Below are positions 17,991 through 31,300 of a stretch of 64,000 nucleotides of DNA, one piece after another. How positions within the stretch are numbered: the stretch's first letter is position 1; the number at the start of each line of letters is the position of its first letter. The stretch covers positions 29,025,899 through 29,089,898 of the forward strand of contig OW203769.1 in assembly GCA_934045905.1 (NCBI GenBank), read 5' to 3'. Below the pieces are notes generated by a model. That model did not search any database and was not told the origin of the DNA. It saw only the letters and a program-made list of their open reading frames with translations. The stretch comes from Leuctra nigra. Its lineage: Eukaryota > Arthropoda > Insecta > Plecoptera > Leuctridae. A program made the translations under genes and the position numbers.

Positions 17991-18189
17991 TTTGGCCAAA
18001 CAAAACTTGAACGTTCAATAAATCTGATAGGCTGATAAATGTAAGATCGCACCATCAGAATTCAATCTAAGCGACTCATTGTCTCACTCTAGTAGGTGAC
18101 CTCACATTTCAAAGATAATAACTATAGAGCTTTGATTAGTTATGGGACATGACCACGAGTCGTTCAAGTTTTGTTTGGCCGAGTGTACA
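17985..18189. mobile_element. TIR-MITE (GGCCAAACAAAACTTGAACG), copy 1
   Basis: Terminal inverted repeats of about 29 bp: TGTACATTTGGCC then AAACAAAACTTGAACG at the left, and the complement ending GAGTGTACA at the right. The interior (AATAAATCTGATAGGCTGAT...) is repeated in reverse at 28162-28382. Confidence 0.75.
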
Positions 18190-18282
18190 TTCTAAATGCA
18201 TATGAAACTGTATTATGGGTGATGTGAAAATTAAAATTTAATATGCATCCAAACAGCAAAATATAATTAAAATATTTTTTTA

Positions 18283-18771
18283 AGGCCCGGTTGTACAATG
18301 TCCCAACAAAGTTAAAACACATCAAACACAGAAAATTAAGTCCAGTTTAGGCTAAAGGAAGTGAACTTTATTTTACTTAGGGGCTGTGCATAAAGGACGT
18401 CAAGCTAAAAGTTGGATATTTTGACACCCCCCACCCCCCTGTCACGCTGTGTCACACTAATCGAGACCCCCCCCCCCCCCCTCCTAAAAGGACGTCACAA
18501 ATCTGTCTCTACCCCCCCTAAAGTAGAATATTTTTTACTGTAAAATGTATCAGAATTTATCGTTTTTAGCGAAATTTCCTGTCCCGACGTATCAACTGAA
18601 ATTTAAAATGTTTGAAAATATCTATATCAAAACGTGACGTCCTACTGCTTCCAGTACCCCCCTCCCCCCTGTCCCACTGTGTCCCATACTGGTGCACGCC
18701 CCCTCCCCCCCCCCTGAAGCGTGACGTCCTTTATGCACAGCCCCTTATCGGGACATTTTTCAACCGGGCCT
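18283..18771. mobile_element. Outer MITE (AGGCCCGGTTG ends) carrying a nested MITE
   Basis: Inverted ends AGGCCCGGTTGTACAATGTC and the complement of GACATTTTTCAACCGGGCCT, flanked by TA. Its own sequence is only about 120 bp; the rest is the inner MITE at 18380-18744. Confidence 0.7.
18380..18744. mobile_element. Inner 365-bp MITE, TTA duplication, copy 1
   Basis: Ends GGGGCTGTGCATAAAGGACG and exact complement, about 27 bp, flanked by TTA at 18377-18379 and 18745-18747. Inside are C-runs and CCCTAAAAGGACGTCACAAATC-like blocks shared with copy 2. The ends resemble some animal PIF/Harbinger- or ISL2EU-like MITEs; the class is not certain. Confidence 0.8.
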
Positions 18772-19536
18772 TATAACATTAAATGCCGAATAATAACGTT
18801 CATTTTCCGTGTTACATTTTTTCATTTTATTATATCAGTGATTTACTACTTTCCATTTTTCTAGCCAAATTCAGTCTAGTTACATAATAATTAATATCAA
18901 TAGCACTTTAACGTGTTCATAATATTGTAATGATCACAGGAGCGTGATTCTGCAAGCAAAGAGTGGTTCTAAAAGTGAAATGAATTACATATCCATGGCA
19001 TTAAAAGCCGCAATCTTGAAATCTCCCAGGTGATCTATTATAAAGCCATCATGAAGCGGAATCTCCCACGCTGCGTTGCTAGGCAACTGAAACCCCCTTG
19101 CACGCAGTCTGGGCTGATTACGCGCTGGTAATTAGATGTAATTACACTCCAGATATGGCCAGTGCAAGAGAACTCTTGCTTGGTGACGACTTTCAAGGTC
19201 AGAGTCAATAAGGGTTACAATAGTGTTTAAAAAGATACGAATTTCATCCTTATTGAATCAATATTGAATGGTCGTGTTTTGTTATTTGCTATTTATGCAA
19301 AAAAAATAACGTACAATTCGTATGTTACCTATTTTGTTACATTTATTGACCTTGACGGCTCTTAGTAGAATTGGTTGCTTTTGAAGAAAAATTATTAATA
19401 TTCAAACACATATTGTCCCCCATCCACAACTGATCAAATATAAATAAACCAAAATAATCCATCATATTAATCAATTTATTTAAACTGTGCCAAAATTACA
19501 AAAAAAAAATCGTATACATACTCGTACCCTTAAACT

Positions 19537-19728
19537 ATAGACCATATTTTCAGAAATTATCTGGATGGCTCTGGAATCTACTGAATTTCACATGCAGTAT
19601 GATTTTCCAAGTGTGTATTCATGTTGCAACCCATTGTTGTAAAACACAAATAGATATATGGAAAACCAAACTGCATGTGAATTTATCTAGAAACCAGAGC
19701 CACCCAGATATTTTCTGAATTAGTCTAT
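19537..19728. mobile_element. Snapback MITE with ~65-bp arms
   Basis: ATAGACCATATTTTCAGAAA ... TTCACATGCAGTATGATTTTCC pairs with GGAAAACCAAACTGCATGTG ... TTTCTGAATTAGTCTAT. The loop is about 50 bp. No target duplication is obvious. Confidence 0.65.
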
Positions 19729-20736
19729 TCAGCCGATTCAGTGTACTCTTATGCTCAAACTAACCATATCTCTAAGCAATCTAGTTACGAATTAATTGGC
19801 ACTACTTTGTTCCTCCTCACTCATCCATCATTCTTCGCGTAGGTAATGAATTGCCCGGAGCCCCGGCGTCGACTTCTGCATGTTAACAATGGTTTTACCG
19901 AGTAATTAATAGCAGAAGAAAGCATCTTCCTGCTGCTGCTTCTCTTGTTACGTAATTAACATCATTTGAATACACTGGCTGGTTGCACGGGAGTGGTTAT
20001 TGTCTAAATGTAAGGTTAATGTTTTATAAAGTATTTTCATTGAATTGATTACATCGTTTCTCCGCATTCCCGAGTCCATTTGAACTGTAGATTGGACTGT
20101 CATTAGTAGGGCTAAGATGTTTAGAACATATCCTTTTTTCGTTTTTTGTTCAGACACGTCTAAAAATTATGTATACACATGTTTCGTGTGTTCCTGATTT
20201 CAAAAATATGTGTTTCGTTTTGCCTGAAAATGCCTTTTCTCAATTTTTGATGAATTCAATCCTTTTTATTGGGGAAAATAATATGAAATGTTTGTTGCAA
20301 GTTACAACAATTTTATGAATTTTGGTCTAGACCATAATTCATAAAATGTCATCCACCATTTTGGCTGGCCATTTTAATTAATTTTAATATATTACTCCAC
20401 CAAGTCCAACTCCTAAACTGATAAATCGAATATGTTGACGAATATGTTTATGGTAATTTATATACCATAAATTTGTGGTCCTTTTTTAATAGTACTATTA
20501 AAATTATTAGTAAAGGTACTATTTTCCCCCCTTTTTGGACGTTTCATAGGTCCAATCATCCTAGCCCTATAATCATTAGAAAGAACATTTAACATTTATA
20601 CTAATTTTAACTTATCGGCCGGTTCATTCTCTGCAAAGTGGTTAAGATATTGTTAAGTAGTCATTCAAGAAATGTAATTGGTTGTTACCATGGTATAGTC
20701 GTAATCAGCTGTATTTTGTTAAATGCTTAATTATAG

Positions 20737-20907
20737 TGTTTAACTTCGCACTGTTCTGCAACTAGGCTAATGGCGCCGGATGAATGAGCTGGTCGTGGCC
20801 TATTAGTAGGGAACCATCCCATCATTTGACTCAAGCCTGAGGGAAAGGAATGCTGCTGGAATCGAGGCCGGGTCAAGTCCGCGAGATGGCTGAGCCAACT
20901 TGCTTCA
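20737..20907 (-). mobile_element. tRNA-derived SINE, copy 4
   Basis: Complete tail GTTTAACTTCGCACTGTTCT, AACTAGGCTAATGGCGCCGG, body GGTCGTGGCCTATTAGTAGG, and head TGGCTGAGCCAACTTGCTTC with a modified B-box (GGAATCGAGGC). Confidence 0.7.
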
Positions 20908-20959
20908 TGTCTTATTGAAAGGTTGTGCATTCTTCATCGACTCCTCATCTGATTTCTAT

Positions 20960-21185
20960 TCACCTTGCTCAATCTCATTCATAGAGTTAGAACTGATCGG
21001 TTTTTAATTGCAAACACTTTCTGTGGATTGAGCTCACACTGATTAGCCGATAATTCCGAATCAATTCAAAGAATGGTTGCAAGAAGAAACCAAACAAAGA
21101 AGAGATTTGTTGGAAAAACCTACTAACCTGTCCTAAAAATTAATTTGTGCTAATTTCATTGTTTGCAAAAATTAATTAGATTTTT
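20960..21185. repeat. Dispersed ~230-bp repeat, copy 2
   Basis: Second copy of the 12655-12910 repeat, same orientation, in CACCTTGCTCAATCTCATTC through GTGCTAATTTCATTGTTTGC. It lies just right of SINE copy 4. The first copy lies just right of the (TTGAA) tail. Confidence 0.65.
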
Positions 21186-23818
21186 AAAATCTTTAATGTT
21201 CAAAATTGTACACGTCATCGAATTTGAATTAGAGCTACTTTCATTGCCAAAAAATATAAAAGTCAAAATACGAAAATGAGTGAAATCATAAATGTGCATT
21301 ATTATCATTCACAAAATTTGATATAGCCTATAATTGTAAATTTGTGTCTTTTGTTTATATGTATTATATTGACAATTGAAATGTTCTCTTATTAATTATA
21401 TTAATTTACTTATTCACATATTCAAGCTCTTGTTGAGCGCTTGTGGTGCAGTTTTTTTTACATATTTTTTATAATAAATATAAAAAACATCTTCCTTGCA
21501 GGAACTCATAACAAATCAAACCGCTTCTGTTTGCTAATGGTCTGCCTATAACATTGGCACATTCCTCTGTTTCCCCGGACTCTTCAGTTCTGTGCAAACC
21601 ACATTCATAATCCCCACTTCCTCGTGAGTGAAGACAGAACAATATAATCGACGGCGATTCAGACCAGAACAGTTGCTTATCAGCTGGAGGTGAGGAAATG
21701 AGAAGTTTCTTTGTTGGCCCATCGTTCACAGAAACACACTCTATTTGGGCAGAAAACGAAATTATACCGATCTGAAATATAGCTTACTTGCTTGCATGTT
21801 AGTTTTAATGACTATAATACCATGTTTGGTGGCACTATACTAATGGGAAACAATAACATATAAAAAATTGAAATTCGGGAAAAAAATATAAAATTAAAAT
21901 GTGAAACAATTGCTTAAAAATAAATAAAAATGTAAAATGATAAAGGGCTTTTCTATGTTTTTATACATTTTTTTAAATCACTTGCATACTTGGTCAAGGA
22001 TTTTGGTAAATTTGTCTTTTTGTACGAACCAAATTATAGTTTTACAATTTTGTACACATTTTTACGTTCTTATTTCTAAACGTTTATCAAAATTAAAAGA
22101 ATCTTACATTTCAAATAAAAATAATGCTTACAGCTAAGCCCAATAGCGTATTTATAAAAGCGAAATTTCAAAATGTTGTATTATTTAACCTTATTGATTT
22201 TAACATTCATATTTTCTTTCCACTGTAAGCTGGAAATCTAACTGTTACTTTCATATTCATTCTCGTGCAGAGTTCATCGCTTCTCAAGGTGGTAAGAAAC
22301 ATGCTACTTCTTTACAAAGAGTCTAATTTAAAATATTAAATTTAGCTCCAGATAATTTGGAAGTCATTAAAACCAATGTTATAATAACAACTAACAACAA
22401 GGCACGCCATGTAAGCTCTGAGAACATCTTGTTCGCCCATCTTTGTTTTGTAAAACAAGCTCTTTTATGTGAAGATAAAATTATCTACGGCAATTTCATC
22501 TGCCAATTATACGAATTTAATATTAAAACTAATAGAAATCTCTCCCAGGCTATACTTATCATATTATTTATAATATTATAAACACAGGGTATGATTTTAG
22601 TGTAACCTGGTCAAAGTCTAATTTTAAAACTAGTTTCAAAATTATTGATTTTGAAAAGCAATAGATCCACAAAAAAGGCTTTCTGTTTTTTACGTTTTTA
22701 CAGCTTGTGTCATAAGTCCACATAAAAGCAATGGAGCTCAACCGACAGACTTTCAAATGGAATTTTGACAACCTGAGAAAATATTTCCCCCAGAAAATGG
22801 TGCCTTTATATTAGGATTCTCTGTTAGCCTTCTCTCGTGATGGTATGTATGCTTTTATATATATAGTGCACACTTGATAAAAGAAAAACGGTATTTAAAC
22901 GAAACGGATTGGCTGGAGTCCGGTTCATTGACAATCTCTGCACACTCTCTACAACAACAAAATGCCGCATAGATAAAATGCTGCGGGAAAACACAATAAA
23001 ATAATACAGATGTACGTCGTAATCCAAATAAACAAAGAAATGAAGAAGTAAGTTTGAAAAGCAAAGAATAAACACAAAATCAGTATAATGTGTTATATTA
23101 CACATGCATTTACATAATTATCACGAACATAAAAGATTTGTTTCTTACGAATACCGTTTTTAATTTGGTCAAGTGTATCCCAAAAACTTTAAAATTTCAA
23201 CTGTAGTTTTCACCGCGATTATATCAGAGATATTAATATGACAATGATTTAAAACTAAAAATACACACGAGGTCGGTAGGTTTCGCATGAATTATTCAAA
23301 ACAATTCTCCCGATTCGATTGAATAATGATTATTAGGTACACAATTAATTCGGTGTTATCTCTGAACATTTCCATGTGAGTTGGGATTTCCTCGTCTAAA
23401 TTCACACAAGCGATGGCATTGCAGAGGAATCTTCTCCTAATCTGAACACGGCCTTCTTGAATGGTGAAAACAATGTGCCGAAGCACTGCCACTATGACTG
23501 CTAATTCACGGGTTCCGGTGGCTCGGCCGATGGAATGCAGCACTACTCTTCCGGCAGCATCGAATAATAATTAGAGGCAACTTTAACAACGTGTTGCCCC
23601 TGGCGAATTAAAAGCAAGAGTGTTCGTGTGTGCTCTCTTTTAGTAGATCCAAGCATAAGAACTGTAAGAAACCAAAACCTTACCGATTCAACAAAACATT
23701 CTGGAGAGACTAAGTTAAAAGCTAGGTAGTTATACAGTAGATAATAATGGCCTGGACGGTTAATTTTTACGATCTCAGCGATTGAACCTACTTTAGGGAG
23801 AGTTCAAGTGCGCTAATT
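21186..23818. other. No gene recognised
   Basis: AT-rich, with scattered short open frames (21469-21729 minus, 22357-22581 plus, 22824-23105 minus, 23292-23543 minus) that have no domain and no flanking splice signals I trust. Confidence 0.5.
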
Positions 23819-23826
23819 GTGATGAT

Positions 23827-24114
23827 CAGGGATGCAGTGGGGCCAGGGCGGGCCAGGGCGCCGCCCTGGCTTCTTTTTAGGAAACGAACAGGGATAGCCC
23901 TGCCATCTTTTTCAAAATCTATTAAATCCATCAATGGTTTACGATTGTATTCTTAAAAAATGCAATTAAATTGCATCTTAACTTTTTTTAAATAATTAGA
24001 GAATTTTAAAATCTGTTTTAAAACTCGGTCCCAAATGCTAAAATATCATCACAAAATAGTTATTTTGTTATTTTTCGGCGCCCTAGCACTTATTTTACTA
24101 GGACTGCACCCCTG
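23827..24114. mobile_element. hAT-like MITE, 8-bp target duplication
   Basis: Ends CAGGGATGCAGT and ACTGCACCCCTG, typical of hAT elements, flanked by GTGATGAT (23819-23826) and GTGCTGAT (24115-24122), one mismatch. Inside, GGGCGCCGCCCTGGCTTCTT and CGGCGCCCTAGCAC are subterminal inverted blocks. Non-coding. Confidence 0.75.
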
Positions 24115-24282
24115 GTGCTGATCGGTGGGGAGCAAAATGTTTTGGGGATGCAAAGGAAATAGACATATTGAGAAAAATAACTGAACCTTTCAGTGTTTAG
24201 TAAATTTACATCAACAAAATAATACTATTTGCTTCATAACTGTAAAAGTTCTATCGCAATGAAATGAAGCAAATCTGAGAAT

Positions 24283-24513
24283 TTAGCTACCAACATGGCT
24301 GACGAAAATGGCACTTTGTAACCTCCAAAGAGGGTGAAAGTGGTGATATCTCTTTAGTTCCTCGACAACTCGCACGCCGCAAGAGCGCTGCTGCTCGTGA
24401 AATCCTGTCAGATCGGTTAGAATCTTCAACGGAAGTTCTCTTATTGTCCGTCCAGCTTCTTCAGTAGGAACGAATCGCAGCCTTGGAAACCAGAGCTTCC
24501 GCGATGCCATCAT
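24283..24513 (-). CDS. Isolated 76-codon ORF, weak candidate exon
   Basis: The frame MMASRKLWFPRLRFVPTEEA... runs 76 codons in a locally GC-richer patch. It has a GGAG|GTTACA donor-like site near its end. No domain recognised and no partner exon found. It may be chance. Confidence 0.15.
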   Translation of the reverse strand: MMASRKLWFPRLRFVPTEEAGRTIRELPLKILTDLTGFHEQQRSCGVRVVEELKRYHHFHPLWRLQSAIFVSHVGS

Positions 24514-25065
24514 TAGAGAGATGAGATCGTTTCACTTGTTTTTCTCGATTTCTTAAAGGATGCGATCGCTAGCTGATCGTGAATACATTTATTTACGTAA
24601 TGGCCAATTTATTTCGAGGTTATGTTTTCAAACTGAGATCCGGGGGAAGACCGGCGAATGCACTTAGCATTCTAGACGGCGTGTCCTTAGCGTTGTTCGC
24701 CTCTCAATTATCTCAGATTCGATGTCATCACGCATTACATTGCACTAAGCATTTGTTTACTCAATGATAGATTTTATAACAATAGCACTTTGAATTCAAT
24801 CAAATACTACAATTAGTACGTTCTATATCTGTAATATATACGATAAGAGGTGGAACGGATTACGGAATCTACCCAAAACGCTCCATCCTTGAGATAATCA
24901 TGCATTACAAGAAATTAAGGCACCTATTTTTTACCGTTGGTCACTCGTAAATGTGAAATTGTTCAATGTCCCAATGTCCGAATTAAACTTTTGATTTAGA
25001 TACACAATGGTTTATTCGAAATTATTCAGTATTGCAATGTCGTTTTCACATTTTTTATTCTTATG

Positions 25066-25235
25066 TTAAACTTGCTGACCCGCCCGGCGTTGCTCGGCAT
25101 GGGATGGGGTAGTTTGTCTAGGCTGTTTGCAGAGTTCTGAAGGGTAATTGTTCAAAATTTGGTTCAGATCGGCCGAAGGGTGTAGGAGTAGATGAACAGA
25201 CAGACAGCCAATTTCTACTTTATGTCTTGATCTTT
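25066..25235 (-). mobile_element. Retroelement 3'-end-like fragment
   Basis: CTGACCCGCCCGGCGTTGCTCGG, AAATTTGGTTCAGATCGGCC, GAACAGACAGACAGCC are motifs I recognise from many arthropod non-LTR retroelement ends. Orientation is uncertain and no coding part is present. Confidence 0.4.
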
Positions 25236-25618
25236 GTCTTGAGAATTCACTTGAGAAAGGATTAGGAACGAAATGGCTGTGTTCGCCTGAACCTGCTGGG
25301 ATAGTCACCGGGTCAAAGGTCACCCGATGACAGCCCTGTGACCGGCAATCAGCGCCATCTTGTCGCAACATCAAGCGACATACGAGAGGGTTCTTGAACT
25401 TGTTGACACTGCGCATGCCTGATAACACGCTGAGCGGAGGAAATCACACCTGACAGCTGCGATAGCGCGGGAGTTCAAACAAACACTTGCATTGTGACGT
25501 CACGTTAGAGATAGCGCGGGAAGTTCAAACAAACGTTCCATTTCCTAGCCTATGACGTCACAAAACACGGAAAGTATACAGAACTCCAAAATCAGAAGAG
25601 ATAATATCTGTATATTAT

Positions 25619-25865
25619 CTTAGAGGTAGAAGGACGTAACTATTTTCTCGTTTTAGTGTTGCACACTTTTGGAATCATGTAATCAAGCTCTGTCAATTGC
25701 CATTTGACTGATGTCAGCAAGCTAATAGAGTTTTATTGAAGTATTCTCTTACACAATGACTCATGCCACCATTACAAATATGATTGCATGAAGACAGAAT
25801 TACTGGTTTATGAGCTCACCTCCAGAATCATTGAATTGGACTTCCGCCCTTCTACCTCTGAGGTA
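25619..25865. mobile_element. TIR-MITE family R, copy 2
   Basis: The left end TTAGAGGTAGAAGGACGTAA is the complement of the right end CGCCCTTCTACCTCTGAGG. The interior contains ACACAATGACTCATGCCACC. One of the most complete copies, about 245 bp. AT-rich, no coding frame. Confidence 0.8.
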
Positions 25866-28161
25866 AAGCTTTCTGGAAAGGTATTGCATAAAACTAATAA
25901 ACAAGCTATATTTCGGAGTTATCTACACCTCCAGTAGGCAATTTATAGATGGCTGATAAAGTACGGTAGAAATACACCAACGAAATAACGTACGTGTTTC
26001 TGTTACAAATGCAACCAAATCAGGAACATTTAGCGCATAGGGGACTCTTGTAACACGAGTGAAAGGGAATAGAATCTAAATAAAAGGCTCCGTCTCTAAT
26101 AATGTACACGTTTTTAACAGCTTTCAGTTGACCAAAGTCAAATGTCAAAGTCGAAGTTCAAAGGTTTGTAGCGTAATTCACCAATCGTGCCGTCAAAACA
26201 AGAACGAAATGAGAAGGTGAGAAATGCATAAATACTCCAAGAATCTCACTTTTCCCACTGATTCTAAACATTCACTTAGACGAAGAAAAACGATAATAGG
26301 TATAATAAACTTCATTACCAGAATCATGTCAATTGCTATCCACTGCACCAATGAGGGTCGAAACACGACTGTGAGTGTCATTACTCAGTACAGAACCCTG
26401 ACTTGTTTACATCTCAAAACGCTGAGTATTAAACTGCAATAATGTCCAGTCGTGTGCTTCGAATGACATCATTAACTAATCAATGCGTTGAACTTGATTA
26501 ATGATGACGTCATTAAGTTGCTGTCGAGACAAAAAGGCAACGAGTTTGACGAGACGAAGTCGAGTGAAAGGTAATCAGAGTTCTATTTGGAATCAGTGAG
26601 AGGCGGCTGAAGTGAGTGTTCAGAATCAGTTTCAGATTCATTAGCATGGAGAAGTGTGATGTGGACCACTGCTAACCAACCTGCAGTTTGGTTTTCAAGG
26701 AACGACAAACTGTTGAGATGAGAATTAGCAATCATGGTTTATTGCAATTCTACAATCAGAAATAAAAACATGGAAATATAAAATTATAGAGTTTGATAAT
26801 GATGTAATTTTTTTTTAATTTTTCACTGATAGAGAATAGGCCAAGTTCTTTCAAAAGTTGAGATAAAGAGGAATTGTCATCCCCTAAACGGATGACCTCA
26901 AGGTGAACCATATTTTAAAAGTAAAAATGTTGTTATAGTCTTGGAAATCAGTTGATCCAATAAAACAAACTATCTAAAGGTTACATATTAGCATTGCTTA
27001 AAATGTGACCTCTTACATAATTAGGATGCATTTTTTATTACGTACATTTGGAGCAAAGAAACGCTTGAAAACGTATAGACAGTGTTTAAATTGAGATTGA
27101 TGACACATCAAATTACCTTTGTTCCAAACTAAGTTCAAACATCAAGAGGAGTCAACCAATCAGAGCCGAGGACCGCGACCTTGACGACAACCACCGAGTT
27201 CAAGAGCACACTTTATCAATGACAAGTAAACACTCTCCCGCTCCACTGGCTCGTAATGTCATTGTAATTACCAGGTGTAATTCTAAAGTGAAGTAACAGG
27301 TGGTCACTCCCGTGTTCTATTTCACCTCCTGCCGGCTCGAATGACGTCACTTCCGGTCTAGGAGAACTTGGAGAGGGCTGCGGCGAAGAATAAGGGAACG
27401 ATCGTTAGAAGTGATGTCACTTCCGGTGCGAATTTGAATATTTCTTCTGTTCTGTTTCGAAGGTTGAAGGTAAGATGAGAGACGACGCTGGTTTGTTGTT
27501 CATTAACGTAGCGTTAAAAGTTAACAACCGGAGAAGTGGCTGAGACAATTGATTGTTGATTTGTTAGCAGTGACTTTTAGCAGAAGATTTGGCGAGTCAT
27601 GCTTCACATTGGATTTATTGCCAGTTTCTCTTCAGTCCCAACAACGTGGGGCCGATTTACCGATTCTACCGAAAACAGGATTACACGGATCAATGTTTTC
27701 TCAAGATCTTTCAAGCAATTCATAAAATATAACAAGTTTTACGGAAATCGCTCAAGAATAATGTGGTTCTCATCTTTATTTTCTCCAATTTATGTTATTA
27801 AGAAGAAGGGACATCATATTACCTCCCCCCCCCCCCCCCCCCCCGCCACCAAGAAATCGTTGGAATTCTACATAAGTACATTTAGTAAATTTCAATCTGC
27901 ACCATATTATGCCAAGCTGAACTAATTTTAGAGATATATCTTTTCTCCCAATTTAACATTGCGACCATACAGAAAAAGACATGCTGATATTTTCAAAAGT
28001 AAGGCTGCTTTCCCATCTAGAGGATTTATTTGAAATACTACTATATTTTTATCAGGTACAATATTTTATATTTCAACAGTTTTAAATGTACACGTTCCTG
28101 GATGATTTACTGAGCTATGAGGGGTTTTACTGCTTTTTATCGAAGTTTCTTCTTGTAAAAA
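25866..28161. other. No gene recognised; C-run and CRE-like sites
   Basis: AT-rich. 27340-27445 is GC-richer, with two TGANGTCACTTCCGG matches like those in the 770-1645 repeat, so it is probably a repeat fragment. A run of about 21 C at 27824-27844. Confidence 0.45.
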
Positions 28162-28382
28162 GTGCAGTTCTCGGCCAAACAAAACTTGAACGTTGACCAA
28201 ATTGGAATGACTGCTGGTCATGTCCCATAACCAATCAAAGCTTGTTATTATCATTGAAATGTGAGGTCACCTACTAGAGTGAGACAATGAGATCGCTTAG
28301 ACTGACTTCTGATGGTGCGATCTTACATTTATCAGCCTATCAGATTTATTGAACGTTCAAGTTTTGTTTGGCCAAGTGTACA
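28162..28382. mobile_element. TIR-MITE (GGCCAAACAAAACTTGAACG), copy 2
   Basis: Same family as 17985-18189 in opposite orientation: CTCGGCCAAACAAAACTTGA at left, CAAGTTTTGTTTGGCCAAGT then GTACA at right. The inside matches over most of its length (ATTGTCTCACTCTAGTAGGT in complement). Confidence 0.75.
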
Positions 28383-31300
28383 ATTGTGTTGCCGTGGTCA
28401 AATGGTCTTAGAAATTTATATTCTTTGCAAATTTGAGGATTTGTTTGTGGACATTTTTTTTTACTCTGTGAAAAGCCCATCTCGAAGAAAAAGGCTCAAC
28501 CATTCAGATGTATACCGGACACAAAGTGGAAATTATCCAAGAAATGGAGCCATCTTATGTAGATCCCGTTACCTTCTCTATCATTAAAAGGTCATGTAAC
28601 ATTAGTCATTGTTTACGTTTTCTCATAAACTAACAGCGTAATTTCTCCAACACAATCAGCACAATTCAATAATCAATATTATTAATTCCTCTCAGTCAAA
28701 CGCCATTAATCGTCACTTCAAACTGTTCGCTATTTGCACGATGTCGACACATTTCAATAAGCAATCAATCATGCGTCAGACTCGAACCTGGTACTGTGGC
28801 AAGAGAAACTGCAGCTGATATACGATCTTGTCGAATTAGCTCTGTTCCAAGGAGAAAACTCTGTGCTTTGTAAACATGTGTCGAGATGTCCTCATTAGAC
28901 AGGTGCTTCATTGTCAGTGTCAAGATGCACCGGACAACACTAACCTAGAACCAGAGATTAATGAGCAGCAGAGAGGTGATTGAGTGTAAGTTGTAAGTTG
29001 TAAGTTGTAAGTTGTAACGCGTTGATAAGATAGTCTTGAGAGATGTCGATTGACTTTGGAAAATAGAAAATAGGTACCTATGGGCACGGAGTGTTCATAC
29101 CCCCAGCGCCACGAGTGAATGAAATTTAAGCAACATTTGTGGGAATGATCTTCAACTGTTTCATTTCTCATTGGCCGTGACCTAGCAACCGATCAAATGT
29201 CAACAAATGTACTCAAAATATTTCGGAATCAGAACCAAGTCGCGCAAATTAATATTGTGATCAGATTCAGTGAAATTGTGAACACTTTATTATTAATATT
29301 TTGTAGGCGAATAAACATTAGATAAACTTGTGTAAATTTTTATGGAGTGATAATGCGTAATATGTGCAGCAACATAACATATAACTGCAGCTACTTGGAC
29401 GCCTTGCCAAAAGGTAAGCTTCCTTCCCACAGATTAGGTGGCTCTGTCTGTACTTTTTGCAGCGCTATCTGTTGTCTAAACACGCTGCCTATTAATTGGT
29501 ATCAAGGTGCGGTGGATAATAATTCAAAATATGCTAAAATTTTGATATGTTATTTTTTTAATCTGATAACATGTTGGTCCAAAGTAAAATTTGTTTTAAG
29601 CCCTAGAATACACTAGAACACTATTATAATAATAAATACATTCTAGTTTAGGCCCTTCCCCCTCGACCCGAAACAGAAAAAAAGTTGTGACTGTACACAC
29701 GTCCTTTTGTCATTGTGTGGCTTTAGTTTGTGCAAAATGTCAGATTGTTTGGTTGAACGGTGTGAGCTGGCGGTGCAGACAAACTGTTGTTGACTTTTTA
29801 CACCGCCAAGGTCTCATCTTCATTGCTGCAGTAAAACAAACGGAGACAGATTTTAGAGATACAGAGTAATTTTACACTCAACTAATGGGCGAAGAATTCT
29901 TACTTATAACTTACTTATATTTTTTCTCTTATATTTTTCTTATAATTCCTACTTATAGTGTGCCACGAACATTTTCGTGATTCAACTAGCCTACTAAATA
30001 AAATGAAGTGAGCAATATTAATTTTAAAAATGCAATATCGTAATACCAGTGCAAGAAAAATAACAACACTCTTAACTATCAATAATCAGAGTGCTATTGG
30101 CAACATTAGTATCAATTTAAACCTACGAGTTAGCCAGCAATTGTAGTAATTACATCCAGCAATGTATTCGCTGTGAATAGCATTAGCATAATGAAAAGGT
30201 ACAGGTGAACCGTAGCACGAGGTCTCCACAGAATGTCACATGTCGTGTGACAGTCTTGGCTCCGTGTCTTGCTGTTCGCCTATGAGTGCAAGGTCGCCAA
30301 CATTCCGACAGTTGGCGCTAATTATGCGGGCTTGATAGCTGATTAGCTAAGATTCCTACTTCATTGTCACAAACAAGGAGATTCTGAGAAATCAGTTCAT
30401 AACTGTTCATTAAACTGGAGTTGGATTATAGGTACCTAAGTTTTAAAAAGTTGGTGTTAAATTTGCGATAAAATACACTTTTTAATCAAGGTTATTTGTT
30501 TAAGACGGAAGTGCTGATTAGGAAGTGTAGAACGAAGCAACAATTTCCTGGTTTAGCTTATTTTTTAGAGTATTTAATTTTAGTTGCTAAAATTACTGTT
30601 AAATAGTTACATTATTATCAACAAAAATGTTGGGCTCAGGGTCTAATATTGGGAGGGTTAGCATAGTATACGCAATTTATGTTGAATTTATGTTATTACT
30701 ATTTTTGGGAATATTATGAACTAGATTTTATGCCACGGGAAAGGGGGAAATCATCATAAAAAGGCTCAATTTGTGGGAAATTGAATTGGGAATTCATGAG
30801 TTTTCTTAGCCTTTACTCTCAAACGCAGCAAACTCCAAAAAATTTATTATTTTCACGTTTTGTGACTAAATTCCCTTTCTCTCGACTGGTTGAATATAAC
30901 TCACAGTGATAAAATTTAGTGATTTTTTATTTTATTTTTAATGCCACAAAAATCCACTTCGAATAATATTTGTATTTAATTAGTAAATTTGTATGTAATT
31001 TTCTTCTAAATTATAGTATTTTAGTTGTTTATTTCAACATTCTTGACAATCAGAAAGTGCCTGCCTGCACCTGCAACGGTGCAACCTAACCTCACTCTCG
31101 GTTCCAGCCGACCACAGACAAACCGCAACATTGATTAATAACTCTGCTGGTCTGTAGTTTCTGCCAACCGCTAACAGCCTATCACATGACTGATAATCGA
31201 TCTATTGATTGGAACTGGAGCAAGGACAGCGGGCTCGGCCACCCACACTTGCAGTCTGAATCATGGCGTGAAACACTCTTCAGTAGCAACAGTTGGTTGG

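Noticed and set aside
17623..18021. 132-codon plus-strand ORF
   Set aside because: Its second half lies in the TGTACA-bounded palindrome and the adjoining MITE.
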